Origin: Limnoperna fortunei
Lineage: Eukaryota > Mollusca > Bivalvia > Mytilida > Modiolidae
Assembly: GCA_944474755.1 (NCBI GenBank)
Contig: OX104117.1
Coordinates: 82,064,926-82,128,925 of the forward strand
Length of the DNA: 64,000 nt
Direction of reading: 5' to 3'
The notes under the pieces were generated by a model that saw nothing but the letters and a program-made list of their open reading frames with translations, did not search any database and was not told the origin of the DNA. Below, one piece after another: positions 46,325 through 57,967 of the stretch; positions within the stretch are counted from its first letter, which is position 1; each line of letters begins with the position of its first letter. Both the position numbers and the translations under genes were made by a program.

Positions 46325-47333
46325 TCACTGAAGAGGTTTCTCAGAAGGACTCATTGGACTTGTTATAGGAGTTCCATTTGCAGAGGTTGGTTGTTCCCCA
46401 CCTTCTTCAATTCTAGATTTCTTTAAAGTTGCAAAAATGTCTCTAAAAATAGATTTGTATGGTGGTGGACACTCATCCGCAGCAGTGGCTCCACACGACA
46501 CGTCACTAGTGTGCAGTTTTAGCAATGTCTGAACCTCTTTGTGCGAGACTGCTAACTGTCTTTGTAATACTTCATCAAAAGTTTCTCCAATCTCATTCAA
46601 ACTACCGGACCTCTTCCCTTTCCCATGCAACAAGTCTTCGTACTTTTGAAATAAGTTGTGATACTGCGTCTCTAGTTCATTTAAAATTGAAACACTGTTT
46701 TTATCAGGATCAATTGGAGACAATTCTTTTGTGTCTGGTGCTATTTGATTTACAGATTCTGTACTTCCATATAAACTTCCACCTCCATTCAGTTTGACCA
46801 GCTTCCCTCCAGAATTGAACTGTGGATTATCAACCTCAACCTCACTTGCAATCACATTTTGTGGATCAAATTTACTGAGTTCATAAGCCAACGTCTTCGT
46901 AGTTTCTAGTTTAGATTTATGAAGTTCATCTTCCAGTATTTTTATTTGTTCTTCTAGTTCCTTGTTCTTTCGCTCCATCGAGTCATTTTCTTCCCACAAA
47001 AGTGACACTTCTGTTTCCAAATCTTCTTTCTTCCGCCTTTCAATGATTTGTTGTGCCTTCATTTGTTTTATGTTATCTTGCAGTTTCTTAATTTCGATTT
47101 CATATGGATTAAGTGGCAGCTTTTTGAATTGATCGTTATATGTCCACTGTAAGTCTGATATATAAATGTTCTTTGTGTTCTCACTATTTCCCTGTAAGTT
47201 TGCTAAACTTAAGGCACGTCTATTTTCTTGTTTTTGTTGGCGTTGTTTGATAGAGTCCTCTTTTTTCATTTCTTCGATTTTCTTTTGATATTCTTCACAT
47301 TTTTCCTCCAAATGTTCAACCGTTGCCAACAGC
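46325..47333 (-). CDS. CDR2: CDR2/CDR2L-like coiled-coil protein, exon 4 (terminal)
   Basis: The acceptor TTTAATTTTAG| gives a first base G that completes a Lys codon begun in exon 3. The stop is at 46325-46327. It encodes about 335 residues: a long coiled coil (VEHLEEKCEEYQKKIEEMKK, then IERRKKEDLETEVSLLWEE), a Ser-rich spacer, and the diagnostic C-terminal region with LNELETQYHNLFQKYEDLL, LAVSHKEVQTLL and PPPYKSIFRDIFATLKKSR. These correspond to the ...DTQY..L..KYEELL..., LSHKAVQT and PPEYKALFKEIF..IKKTK blocks of CDR2. An AATAAA in minus orientation lies at about 46091-46096. Drosophila centrocortin belongs to the same family; roles at centrosomes or in the cytoplasm are known for relatives, not shown here. 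Confidence 0.9.
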
Positions 47334-48311
47334 CTAAAATTAAAACAGAGCTAGTATACCTCCGAGATAAAACATTAAAAAACTAAAATATTGTTAGTAA
47401 CATGCCTACTATTCTTTTAACATTAATGACATAATCGGTAGAATCCACAATGGGGGCGGGGTAAAATTATACAGTAGTCCCCCTCTTATTAGGCCACACC
47501 TTCAGCAATGAAAATGTGGCTTTATGGACTGTGTGGACTTTGGTGAATGTGATATTTTTACTAAAAAGCAGTATTCACATATATATGTGTGTGATGGGGT
47601 GTTTGGGGGAGGTGATGACTTATGGCGAGACGTGAGTGCCTTCTATGAGGTGTATAAGGTATAGTATTTATCAGACCAACAAGTCATTTAGTGTTATATG
47701 CTGCTTGCTCTTTGTATTTACTTAAAAGATTTGAGTATTATATCTCCCAACTATAATTGGTCCATCTTCAGTGCACATGTTTGGCCAACAGAACTGAAGG
47801 AGACTTTTAAAAGAGAGAATTTGTTTATTTACAGAATTGTGTTACCCTGACACCCAGCCATTAAGGCCCCTAAGATGATATTGAACAATATTGTATTTGA
47901 ATAATTCTCAGCATCAGTAGGTCATATGATGGTTGCAAATTGTGTTCACCTGATAATGAAGGTACAACCAGTTAACATTTACAATATAAAATTTACTTAA
48001 CTGACTGAAATCAAACATCTTTTATACTGCAACATTTGGTTTGCATTGTTATCAGACGAAATCAATCCTGGAATTTATGTTGTGAAATAATTCATGTTGC
48101 CAAATCAGAATCAACATTATGTCCAGTGTTGCATAAGAAATATTTACATACTGGTACTTTCATTTTTGCTTTAAAATACTGGATGCTTAAATTTTCCTTC
48201 AGAAGTGGTAAAAGTTGTACAAGACAAGGGATAGAATTTTGAAATTACACAAAGAGTCTTCTAAATATCAGTAAAAATAATTGTGTTTAAAGATAAAAGT
48301 TTGAAAGATGC

Positions 48312-48391
48312 TAGATTATGTGTACATATATCCTCCCATGTCAAGGGTTCTGATTTCACATTTGCTCCAAAATGATGGTGTACAAAGATAG
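48312..48391. mobile_element. Short deleted copy of a foldback repeat (full copy at 50664)
   Basis: TAGATTATGTGTACATATAT, CCTCCCATGTCAAGGGTTCT and TTTGCTCCA match the left arm of 50664-50780. The text then jumps directly to ATGGTGTACAAA, the end of the right arm, so the centre and inner right arm are deleted. Confidence 0.65.
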
Positions 48392-48425
48392 TTTGAAAGA
48401 TACAAGCCCAATCATGTATGCCTAC

Positions 48426-48574
48426 TTCTCTATTCTCTGTTTATCTCCCTTGGCATCCAGTAATAGTCTTTGATTTGTCTTCTCTAATTCTTGATTGTGT
48501 CTGTCCACATCTTCATAGACTTTCATTCGTGAATCAAAATTGTTTCTGGCAGTCTCCAACTGTTTTGATAGGAA
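48426..48574 (-). CDS. CDR2: CDR2/CDR2L-like protein, exon 3
   Basis: The exon lies between acceptor TTTAACATAG| and donor GAGAA|GTAGGC (149 bp, phase 0 to phase 2). It encodes FLSKQLETARNNFDSRMKVY, then EDVDRHNQELEKTNQRLLLD, matching the YLTKQVELL...KVYEQLD...ELEETNQKLV block of vertebrate CDR2 in the same order. Continuation into exon 4 restores RIEKLLATVEHL. Confidence 0.9.
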
Positions 48575-49474
48575 CTATGTTAAAAGAGAATAGAACAAAA
48601 TGATTCAATTACCTACGAATCATCATTTGCAGAAAACTCAAAAATATGCATTATTCTTTAAAATACTGGAACTGCTTATTCTTTTGCAACCAGGTTTGTG
48701 TAAAGTGTTCCTCTTTTTGTTGTTGGTCACCAACAAGTAACATATTACTATCATTGGAATTGTTTTGGCCAGTGATTGTTACTTTCAAATATTTAATTTA
48801 ACATGTACAAACAATAAAATCTGTCATTATATTTTTTATTTCAAGTTAAGTTTACTCTTTCAATGGAAAATTTTAGCATTAAAGGAGGCATAATGTTATA
48901 CACCCCAACCCCAAAGTGGACATCACATGATACACAAAAAATTGTTCAAAAATTAACAAAATTTTTCTACCAATTTCCCATGTGAAACTATGCATTCAAC
49001 ACAACATTTTTAATAGTATCACCCAAAGAACAACTCATTGGGTCTGATTATATTTTATACCTGTAATATCATAGGTTCTAGTAGAGCTACCATATCTGAA
49101 ATATCTCCTGATGTTATATAACTGCTGGGTTTTATTACCAATTACCCAATACCCAAATTGAAGGCAAGGTAAGACTTCCAATTGAACCCGCCAATGCAAT
49201 GTATTAGACTATCACAAGATATATGGAGTTCACATGGCTCACACTTGCCCAATCGGCAATGCATGACTGTGTCCACTGTGGGGTTTACCAGTGGCTGCCA
49301 CCCGGTACCAAATTCTTTTATTTATGTTCGAAGTAATGCATTTTTAAAGGTGGGGTTCAAATGGAAGTCTTCCGAAGGCAAAGTTAAACAACCTTGGGAT
49401 GACCAGATCGATCCATGAACATGTACTCAACATAACCTACTTATAAACATGTATGTAGCAGGGTATAATGCCCA

Positions 49475-49725
49475 TGGGGCTGTGTGTTTAAGGTAGTTAG
49501 TCTACTATTGATCAGGTGGTCTGCCAACACCAAGGTTGCGAGTTCGAGTCTCACTGCTAACCTCCAGTCTTAATTGACAAGGATTGCCAGTTTTCCTACC
49601 GAAGGTCAGGGGTTTTCTCCTGGTACTCCAGCTTCCTCCCCCAATAAAAACTGGACACCATGATATAGCTGAAAAATTGCTGAAAGTGGGTTAAAACACA
49701 ATTCAAACAAACAAACAAACAAATA
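49475..49725 (+). mobile_element. tRNA-derived SINE in a CDR2 intron
   Basis: This copy keeps the best B box (GCGAGTTCGAGTCTC) and the shared body (GTCTTAATTGACAAGGATTG, TTTTCTCCTGGTACTCCAGC). It ends with (CAAA)n and is flanked by AATGCCCA (49467-49474 and 49726-49733). The head is shorter than in the copy at 42888. Confidence 0.85.
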
Positions 49726-50297
49726 AATGCCCACTATTATTAACGAAAAAGGGCAACACCTACATGAAAACTAGAGGCAGGAACTCTATATCAAATACAA
49801 GAAATACATTGGGAACTATATATAGTCTATCCAGAAAAGTTCATGATTAAGACAACTCCTAACATAATGTATAATAAATTTAAAGATGCTTTTATAAACT
49901 GCACTTATCTTCTGTACAAAGATCTGTTTTAAAACCTGATAAATTTAACAAGAGTTAATATGTACAACCCTAACGTTTTACCAAAAAAATGGTCAATTAG
50001 CTAATACAGGTGCAAAATTCCCGTCTAATCAAGGAAGTAGGTTGTAGGTTGTTAAAAACTCCCACGAGTCAACCACAGGTGTAAAACTTGGTGGACATGT
50101 GGCAAGTAGAACAAAGATGAAATATAATGCAGATGAATCACTTCCACTCTAAACCAGAACTTCCTTGAAACCACTGTATCTCAGGGATTGTTCTGGTAAC
50201 CAGTGTATCTCAGGGATTGTTCTGGTGCAAGTACTTATACAAAAAATTAAAATTCTGTGCAGCAAATCTATTCCAAATAATAAGTATTTAATTGTAC

Positions 50298-50410
50298 CTC
50301 AATTTCCAGATTTTGTTCATGGTTGACTTGCTTTAAGTGCATAGCTTGAGTCTCCAGTTCCCTATTAGTTTCAAGTAGAGCTTTGCCAAGCTCGGCAGCC
50401 AGATGAAGAT
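50298..50410 (-). CDS. CDR2: CDR2/CDR2L-like protein, exon 2
   Basis: The acceptor is AATTTTGTAG| and the donor TTGAG|GTACAA, 113 bp. It completes the Asp codon split from exon 1 and reads DLHLAAELGKALLETNRELE, then HLKQVNHEQNLEIE. This matches the DLQLAAELGKTLLDRNTELE...TNQEQLQEIE block that defines the CDR2 N-terminus. Confidence 0.92.
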
Positions 50411-50663
50411 CTACAAAATTAAAATTGTGAACTATAACCCTGACTGTATTTACTTAGGTCTTAGCTCTCTATAGCTGGAAAACACCTTTTTATACCATTA
50501 ATAAACCAATATTGTATAATATAGAACTCTGCTTCTGTGTTTTAATATCGAGACACTTTCATTTGGATTTTAATTTTTCAGTATTGCTTTCCCGGAGCCA
50601 CATCGATTATCAATAAATATCGGAAAAATCCGTACTATAACGCTACAAATGAACAAGAAAAGC

Positions 50664-50780
50664 TAGATTGTGTACATACATCCTCCCAAGTCAGGGGTTC
50701 TAATTCCACGTTTGCTCCATGAGGGAACGTTTGATCAAAAACCCGGCCTGACTTGGGAGGATGGTGTACAAAACTACAAT
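50664..50780. mobile_element. Foldback repeat with CATCCTCCCAAGTCAGG arms
   Basis: The left arm GTGTACATACATCCTCCCAA and GTCAGG is answered by CCTGACTTGGGAGGATGGTG and TACA at the right. Inner inverted similarity also includes AACGTT and GAACC/GGTTC-like pieces. A deleted copy occurs at 48312. Both are in CDR2 introns. Confidence 0.7.
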
Positions 50781-51379
50781 ACTAAAATTAAGAGGGTTTC
50801 GACTCAAGGAAAAATTAAGTAGTATTACTCGCTTTTCTACATCTTTTGTGTCTTGCATATCTCTTAATGATCATGGCCCTACCACCCCAACAGAAAAATG
50901 ATACTACGTTCTACCTGCATGCGGAAATTGGAAAGGAAACAAAAATGCACAATGTAAATGAAGGTAATAACAAATACCAAACATCAAAAAACATGAGGAA
51001 ACTGATAAAAAAGACAATGCACAAATCAATGTCCAAGAAACCCGCAACCTTGAGAACAAAAAACTACAGTAATGGTCCTGACTCGGTAAATGCATTTCAA
51101 AAGAAATGGTGGGCTACCAGATTTTATTGCGTACCAAACCTCCAGCTTCCATTACTATAGTATGTGAGACACCACCACCCTACCCCCCCCCCCCCCCCAG
51201 CAATAGGTGCACCCAACAACCATCACAATTTCAATGCACCGAACCCAACAACTGGGAAAACCATCCGCAATCACATTCGAACTTTTTCTACAAGGAATGG
51301 TATCTATAGTTAAACCCACTTGAGGCGCCGACGAGTCGTCTACTTTTGCAAAATTGGTTTGCTGGTTCTATCCGGAAAT

Positions 51380-51995
51380 TGGTGAAAAAAATCGGTATAC
51401 TCACTGCAAGCATGATCAATTGAGAAATACAGACATCGTATGCACAAGAAGCTGGAATATTGCTGCATATGTGAGAAAAAATTATAATTTAAATTAAAAT
51501 CGTCTCGTTTGTTGTAAATTCTTGTGATGAGATGACCATTGGCGTCATATTCGATGTGTAAGTCTAAAAATGATGTACATCACTACATGAAGCTGTTTTT
51601 GTGGTTTCTTTAATTTCCAGTTATGAAGTATATATGTAAGGAATACGCTAGGGTAAATTGAGGGTTGTTAATTGAAAAGAAAGACATCATCACTATATCT
51701 AAACGTGAAAATAAATGACCTAGCTTTTTTCTTTAATAAGACGTTTAAAAAATTCAGTTTCATATGAATACAACATGAACAATTCGGAAAGGGGTGGGGC
51801 ACATTTTGTACCCATTGGACAATCTAGATTCTCTTCTTCGCTGTGGCCTAATACGTACTGTTGGAACCTAAAACTACATATTTGTAGGCATATGGGCATA
51901 TGTGGAAGCGAAGTTTTAATGTATAATTTCTTTAATACGGGATTTTAGTCTATCATGAGGCAAGGTGGTAAACATAGTTAAAAAATCAAATGTTA
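51380..51995 (-). pseudogene. Reverse-transcriptase remnant in CDR2 intron 1
   Basis: Minus-strand frames, broken by stops and shifts, give in order FDFLTMFTTLPHDRLKSRIK, MGTKCAPPLSELFMLYSYET, LEIKETTKTAS, YNKRDDFN and NIPASCAYDVCISQLI. This is the full motif order of the same reverse transcriptase as at 13604-14044 and 61380-61740, including the GTNCAPLLADLFLYSYE block. It is highly decayed, with no intact catalytic frame. Confidence 0.7.
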
Positions 51996-51999
51996 TAAC

Positions 52000-54587
52000 A
52001 ATTATTTTACATCGATCTCGATTCCACCACTATATTACCCCCCCCCCCCCAACCCGAAAAAAAACCATACACACACATAATTTATTAGATGAAAGTGAGA
52101 ACAGTTCTTCTTGATTTTATTATCCAAGGTCAATTTGACGGCAATCAATGCAAGTGGTCATCACGCTGACTCATGCATAGGCGATCGATACATCATATTT
52201 CATACAATACACATAGAACTCATTAAACACAGATAAAATGTAATTGTGAAACAAGTGAAGTCGATAAATAATAGTAATAATCGGTACCATTGTTCAAATA
52301 TTAATAGAAAAATACCAATAGTTCTCATAGACTTCATCAGGTAATTTTAATAGCAGTGGAGACCGTCAATCAAGTCGGGGAATACAAAGTAAAAAGGATA
52401 GGAGTTCCATACACGATGCCTTTTTGTAACACATTTCAGCAAATATAATAAACTTGTAATGAAATGCAAAGCAATAACATATAGGACGTGATGAATGAAC
52501 TCATTATAACTCAAGATTTGTACACAAAGAGGACCTTTACTAAAAACAAAAAATAAAATAAAGTACTGTTGAATCATATATAAGCGCTATGTGCGTTATT
52601 AAAGATTTACGATTTACATATTACGATTTTGTAGGAAATCCGATATGTATCTGTTTAATTATATTTTCTGTACTGGCGATGTTTAACAACATGATGCTTT
52701 TAGCCAAAGTACAACGAAGGGCATTGAAGCGGTCATGATACCTAATGGATTGGTCACTTGGTGGTCAAGGTCTGTTTATTATTACTACCAGGTTGTAACA
52801 TTTTGGTATGAATAAAGTTGTCTGGCAAGCTCAAATAAGAAATGAATTTGTAAACGAGACAACTTCATAAAAATATACAACTTTTAGTTGAAGTAAGTTT
52901 TTTCTTGATCCTTGACTTGGTTAGTTTATACAAAGACTCAAAATTAACATTAGTTCTAGCTATGCATAAACAGAGAATAGTGACAAGACATCCACGTCTT
53001 TTCCCTCATCCATAATACCAGTAATTAACTTTTTTCCATCTGAATAATTATCCTGCACACCTACAGTACATGGTGTGTCGGCAGGGATAACAGAAAAAAA
53101 CAGCACAAAATCTACGCACTGTAGTACACACCTTGGATTGTTTAAGAAATAATTCATTATACTGATTTTACCGTGTGTTGGTCAATTGTCTAATAATCAG
53201 TACAAGCGATGAAACGTAACATAACTCAATAAAAAACACAAAATCTGCTTCCTTTTACATCATCTAACGTTTTTATGGAAATATTATCCTATTATATTAT
53301 ATTATATATTAACAGAAATTGCCTACATATATCATAGCGATAGTAATCGCGAATATTAGTGTTTTGTAACATATCACCCAACCAGGAAATTAGCATCATA
53401 TTATGTAATACCGTAAGCATAACTAGTCAATATTATAATATCGATCCTGATCATTGTGTAAAAATATGAAATTGACAAATAATGCTTCTGTCCACGAAGT
53501 ATTGTATATGTCATTAGGCAATATTACACGTGATAAATCATAATTTTAACTACTACAATAACACGGTTGTAGCTCCAAACATTTACGGTTTCGTAAGTAA
53601 CAATTATGTTACTATTCGTCCTTTGGGTAGTCAGTTTATATATGTCATAATATTGGCAGAAAATTAAGACTATAAACACATCGGTCGGTGCTTTAAGAAA
53701 GGTAATTTATTAACAAAAAGCAGATAACAGGAGATCACAACTGGTACAAATACTTGACTGACAGTACGACAGGACCTATATATTTTGTGTGCTAGAAAAT
53801 AAATCTTGTTCTTTTCATTAAGATGTGATACGGAAACATTTATTTTAAACTACTTTCAATGCCCTGATTTTATAGAATGTGATGTTTTACATTTTTTTTT
53901 AATCTAATGCCTTGATAATTGATACATTAACTTCTATGTGCAAAAAACTGCATTTCCAACACAAAATCGTTGTAACATAACATAACATATCTTTTATTTC
54001 CAAATTAGGAGCCCACTGGGAGCAATGAGAGTTGTACAAAAAAGAGGAAAAGAACATAATTTATATATACATACGACAACATGATGAGACAATTTATATT
54101 ATTATATGTTCATATTAATATAATATTGAAAATCTAAACACCACTGTAAATTTTTTAGTTTACAATATCTTGATCTAATATAAATCTGGCAGTGGCTGCT
54201 AGAATGTCAGTGTCCTCATTACTAAGTAAAAAAATCAATTTGAATTCATTCGACATGTATTTATATATTTATAAATTAATAAACAAATTTAATCCAAATA
54301 CGAAAAAACTTATGTTTAATATGAACTTGTTTAGTGACACCCGTCTCTTCACTTTACATAATATACATGTAGCCCACAGTAAATAATGTGGAACACATAC
54401 TTCCAGCAAGAAATTCGAGATAATACCGTTAACATTGTTGTTGATCAAACAAGATAACGATATTATAATCACACAGTTTTCTTCCGACACAATAAAACAC
54501 ACAAATCCCACGCAGATTAATAAACTGTTAAAATACGATAAAATATGTTAATGTGAGATGACATATCGCTGCTGATGCAGCACCTAC
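52000..54587. other. Remainder of CDR2 intron 1, no gene seen
   Basis: Simple poly-C and poly-A runs occur at 52037-52066. No exon with splice signals, RNA gene or element with clear ends was found. Short frames here are isolated and AT-biased. Confidence 0.4.
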
Positions 54588-54651
54588 CATTTTGGTACCA
54601 ATCTTGATTTTCGTCTGCTTGCTCGTCCATTAATTCTTCCGTCTCGTGCAT
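54588..54651 (-). CDS. CDR2: CDR2/CDR2L-like protein, exon 1 with start codon
   Basis: The ATG at 54651 opens MHETEELMDEQADENQDWYQ, then N and a split codon, with donor AATG|GTAGGT at 54588/54587. The acidic stretch ending in W-Y corresponds to EDEPWYD at the same place in CDR2. Total CDS over the four exons is 1,335 bp, about 444 residues, close to the 454 of human CDR2. The 5' UTR and promoter lie in 54652-55000, where I see no TATA box. The PL-II gene is divergent, 2.6 kb away. Confidence 0.85.
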
Positions 54652-55020
54652 TTTTCTGTTATTACACCTCTAATCCAGTAGTATGTGAAATTAACATCAA
54701 TACAAATATGTAAACAACGAACAGATGTGTTTTATGAATAAACAACGTGGCATGCTGTCGGAAATATTCTGATGGATATTCTAATTTTATAACAGTCACA
54801 TGATTGATCATGTGATACTGTTTTTTGTCTTTTAAAATCGCTGGTGAGGGAAATACGAAACTTGTTCATTACAAATTATTCATTTAGAATCGAAATACAA
54901 CGTAAATCGTTACCAACAGGCCTCAAGTACTTAAGAATATCACGAATATGAAGGATTACATCACTATAGATTTTTACACAGGTGCGAAATTCACAAGAAA
55001 TTAATCCCCCCCCTACCGGG

Positions 55021-55075
55021 ACACACACACACACACACACACACACTTAGCGATTCAAACTTTAAACTTACCTAT

Positions 55076-55118
<43 letters not shown>

Positions 55119-55250
55119 TTCATTCATTCATTCATTCATTCATTCATTCATTCATTCATTCATTCATTCATTCATTTATTTATTTATTTATCTATGATTG
55201 TTTATTTATTTATTTATTTATTTATTTAAATTATTTATAATATTTTATAA
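55021..55250. repeat. Compound microsatellite (AC)n, (TTTA)n, (TTCA)n
   Basis: (AC)14 at 55021-55047 is followed, after a short gap, by about 14 TTTA units, about 16 TTCA units and more TTTA units to 55230. Confidence 0.97.
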
Positions 55251-55272
55251 TACTTAGCATATTTACATTTGA

Positions 55273-55342
55273 CTAGTCCGAGAATCCTCTGCTGTCCAAC
55301 GCTTTTTTTTTTCGTTGGACGACAGAAAATTCTCGGACTACA
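55273..55342. repeat. 70-bp hairpin, TAGTCCGAGAAT arms
   Basis: TAGTCCGAGAAT...GTCCAACG and CGTTGGAC...ATTCTCGGACTA form an imperfect stem of about 28 bp around a T-run. A lone fragment with TTCTCGGATTAT occurs near 60057. Confidence 0.75.
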
Positions 55343-55773
55343 TTTGACAAAAATGATCTTCTTTTGGCAGTTTTTGTTTTCCCTTGCTTTGTTTCTTTTT
55401 TATTTTATCCTATACTTGAAATGTAGCAACATATTTCTTCTCTTATCACTCATGGTTATGACAGGACCCCACCCCGCCCCCTTCTTGTATTCTCTTGTAA
55501 GAAATCTTTATTCTCTTCAAGGTTTCCACAAAAATAACAAATTAAAATTCTGCATGTCGACCGGTAAATTGTCAGAAACTTGGTATTTTGAGATTGCAAT
55601 TCACAGCTGGGAAACATGATTCCCAGCGGAAAAATTAGTCTTCGAATTCTGACTATTTATTTCTTGGGGCCTCAGAATATTTTTTGTTTTCAGTCAAAGA
55701 AAATATTGTGACATACTACAATATTTATAGATCTACTGTACATTTGACACTTCAAGTCCAGACGACAAGTGAT

Positions 55774-56149
55774 GCTGAAGGGGTCATTGTCGACCTGGGT
55801 ACTATATCAGCGTACCCAGGGTACTTAAAATTTGAGAAATGGTACCCTGGGTACTGTCGCTTAACATAAACGTACCCGGTGTGGTAAGTATCGCGAGATT
55901 ACGTTCATTTCTTTCGCGTATTTGGTCCACAATTATAGATAGAAGAATGGCGCTTTGTTACAATTTACAGTTAAGTTTGTTTTGATATGTTCATGTTTAT
56001 GAACACTGTTGAAAAATAATGGATTTGATTCAACAATATTGGTCTGGGTACGTTTATGTTAAGCGACAGTACCCTGGGTACCATTTCTCAAATTTTAAGT
56101 ACCCTGGGTACGCTGATATAGTACCCAGGTCGACAATGACCCCTTCAGC
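55774..56149. mobile_element. 376-bp foldback element with 104-bp perfect arms and 9-bp target duplication
   Basis: The arms 55774-55877 and 56046-56149 are perfect inverted complements, beginning GCTGAAGGGGTCATTGTCGA. Identical 9-mers ACAAGTGAT flank it (55765-55773 and 56150-56158). The palindromic core GTACCCAGGGTAC recurs within the arms. The 168-bp spacer is unique in the window. The arm identity suggests a recent insertion or arm homogenisation. The duplication length fits Mutator-like elements. Confidence 0.9.
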
Positions 56150-57215
56150 ACAAGTGATCAAGTGTAAACTATAATATAGTATAGTGTATTATTTATTTTA
56201 TAACTAATTATAAACGATAAAAAATAACGAAACTCTAAACATCATGTTTTATTATCTTTTCACTTATTTAAAGTATATTAACACAATTTTTTTCCACCTA
56301 GATCTATCTATCGACTAAAATGTGTTGTTAAACTTAAGTGTTCCCGTAACATTAATGGCGAATGTTCAAAGCACCAACTGCATATGTGAACATTTGACTT
56401 CATTTCAGTTGACTCAGATTTCTCAAGAAGACAATTAATCAGAAATAACGAAACAATAAACATCTGGTTTTAGATATCATTTAAGTCTTAAACAAAATTT
56501 CAACACACCGTTTATATTTTTGTATCCATACTTCTAGTGACAACAAACTGTCTGAACAGTGTTCCACGAAATTAAAACTCAACTGCTGACGTGAGCATCT
56601 TACTACATTTTACCTGGTCCAGATTCCACAAATAGACAAATAATAATCAATTAACGAACACAAAACATCCTTTTTTATATTTTTACGTTTTTTTAAATAA
56701 CTACACACCATTTATATTTTATATCCATAAATCTGTCGTCAAATAAGTATTAGTTTTTTACGGAAATTAATGGCGTTTGTTCAAAACATCAACTGCTTAT
56801 CTGAACTTTTGACGTTTGTAATTTGCTAAAGAAGGTGAGACTTACAATGACTGCTACATTTTTAGGAAGTAGAATAAGTTTCTTATTCATTACCACTTTT
56901 TTCAAGTCTTAATCTCTTTCCCAGTTTCATTTTCAATTACTTTTTCCTGAATGCTATTGCAACATAATAATCAATCGAAAGTTTAGGGTCGATTTTGTGT
57001 ACCAAATTTACAAAAGCTGTAGAAATTGTATATTAGAAATGATCCATTCAAATCTGCAGACAAAAGAACAAATGTTTATAAAACATAACAAGGCTTACCA
57101 GCTATGTTGAAAGTCTTTAAACAATGGTAGGAAGCACAAAACCCAAATCGGCCATGTTTTTATTGAGATCTTCCTTGCTGTACCGTCGGTGCTTTCTATC
57201 ACGTTCGCGTTGTCA

Positions 57216-57253
57216 AAATAAAACTAAAACACGATCTCGCTTTTAACATTCTT
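57216..57253 (+). promoter_or_regulatory. Probable core promoter of the PL-II gene
   Basis: A TATA-like AAATAAAAC (57216-57224) lies about 30 bp before ACATTCTTG (57246-57254), which resembles the cap-site consensus of histone genes (YCATTCR). The ATG follows 25-30 bp later, giving a short leader typical of histone genes. This is assigned by position and similarity only. Confidence 0.5.
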
Positions 57254-57278
57254 GTTTCGATAAGTCAAAGCAAGTATA

Positions 57279-57923
57279 ATGGCAAGTCCAAGCAGACGTT
57301 CGAAATCGCGATCCAGAAGTAGGAGCAGATCTCCAGCTAAATCACCAGCTAAATCTCCAGCCAAATCTCCAGCTAAGAAAGTCAAGAGGAAAAGATCCAA
57401 GTCACCAAAGAAGAGGATGGCAAGGGGCGGAGCAGCTAAGCCAACAACATTGTCTATGATTGTTGCTGCCATCACAGCAATGAAGAACAGAAAGGGATCT
57501 TCAGCCCAAGCCATCAAGAAATACATCCTAGCCAACAACAAGTGCAATGCCAGTCATCTGAATACTAGCATGAGATTGGCCTTCGCCAAAGGGTTGAAGT
57601 CAGGAGCTTTGGCAAGACCAAAGTCGTCCGCTGCTAGTGGTGCTACCGGAAGATTCCTCGTTGGAAAGGCTGCCGCTAAAGCTAAGCCAAAGAAGAAAAA
57701 GGCGAAGAAAGCAAAGAAGGCAAAGAAACCAAAGAAAGCCAAGAAGTCTAAGAAAGCTAAGAAGCCCAAAAACAAGTCAAACAACGCTAAAGCTAAATCT
57801 GGAAAAAAGAAAGCTGCAGTTAAGAAGACAAAGAAACCTAAGAAGTCCCCAAAGAAGAAGAAGCCAGCAAAGAAAGCCAGAAAGTCTCCTAAGAAGAAGT
57901 CAGCAAAGAAGGCAAAGAAATAA
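57279..57923 (+). CDS. Protamine-like sperm protein, PL-II type (H1-related)
   Basis: This is a sperm nuclear basic protein that compacts DNA in mature sperm, as histone-H1-derived PL proteins do in bivalves. It is a 214-residue intronless frame. Residues 1-50 hold RSKSRSRSRSRS and then three AKSP repeats, with a KRKRSKSPKKR cluster. Residues 54-131 form a winged-helix H1/H5 domain (TLSMIVAAITAMKNRKGSSA, then AIKKYIL, LNTSMRLAFAKGLKSGAL and GRFLVGKA). The remaining 83 residues are a Lys/Ala/Pro tail (PKKAKK and SPKKK repeats). In Mytilus such precursors are reported to be cleaved into smaller PL proteins; cleavage sites are not visible here. A single Cys (residue 89) lies in the globular domain. 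The SP motifs suit phosphorylation during spermiogenesis. Expression is inferred to be testis-specific from the family. Confidence 0.95.
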   Translation: MASPSRRSKSRSRSRSRSPAKSPAKSPAKSPAKKVKRKRSKSPKKRMARGGAAKPTTLSMIVAAITAMKNRKGSSAQAIKKYILANNKCNASHLNTSMRLAFAKGLKSGALARPKSSAASGATGRFLVGKAAAKAKPKKKKAKKAKKAKKPKKAKKSKKAKKPKNKSNNAKAKSGKKKAAVKKTKKPKKSPKKKKPAKKARKSPKKKSAKKAKK

Positions 57924-57951
57924 ACCAACAAGATTGCAAATAACATCAAAA

Positions 57952-57967
57952 GGCCCTTTTAAGGGCC
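57952..57967 (+). terminator. Histone-type 3' stem-loop of the PL-II gene
   Basis: GGCCCTTTTAAGGGCC begins 28 bp after the stop codon and forms a 6-bp stem (GGCCCT/AGGGCC) with a TTTA loop, close to the GGCYCTTTTCAGRGCC consensus of replication-dependent histone mRNAs. A purine-rich GAAAAGAACA follows at 57981-57990, where the U7-binding downstream element would be. This suggests a non-polyadenylated mRNA end. No AATAAA was noted immediately after the stop, though an AATAAA is present at about 58080. Confidence 0.85.

Noticed and set aside
57224..57949. Minus-strand frames rich in Phe, Leu, Ala, Asp over the PL-II gene
   Set aside because: Antisense of lysine- and serine-rich codons, with no independent support.
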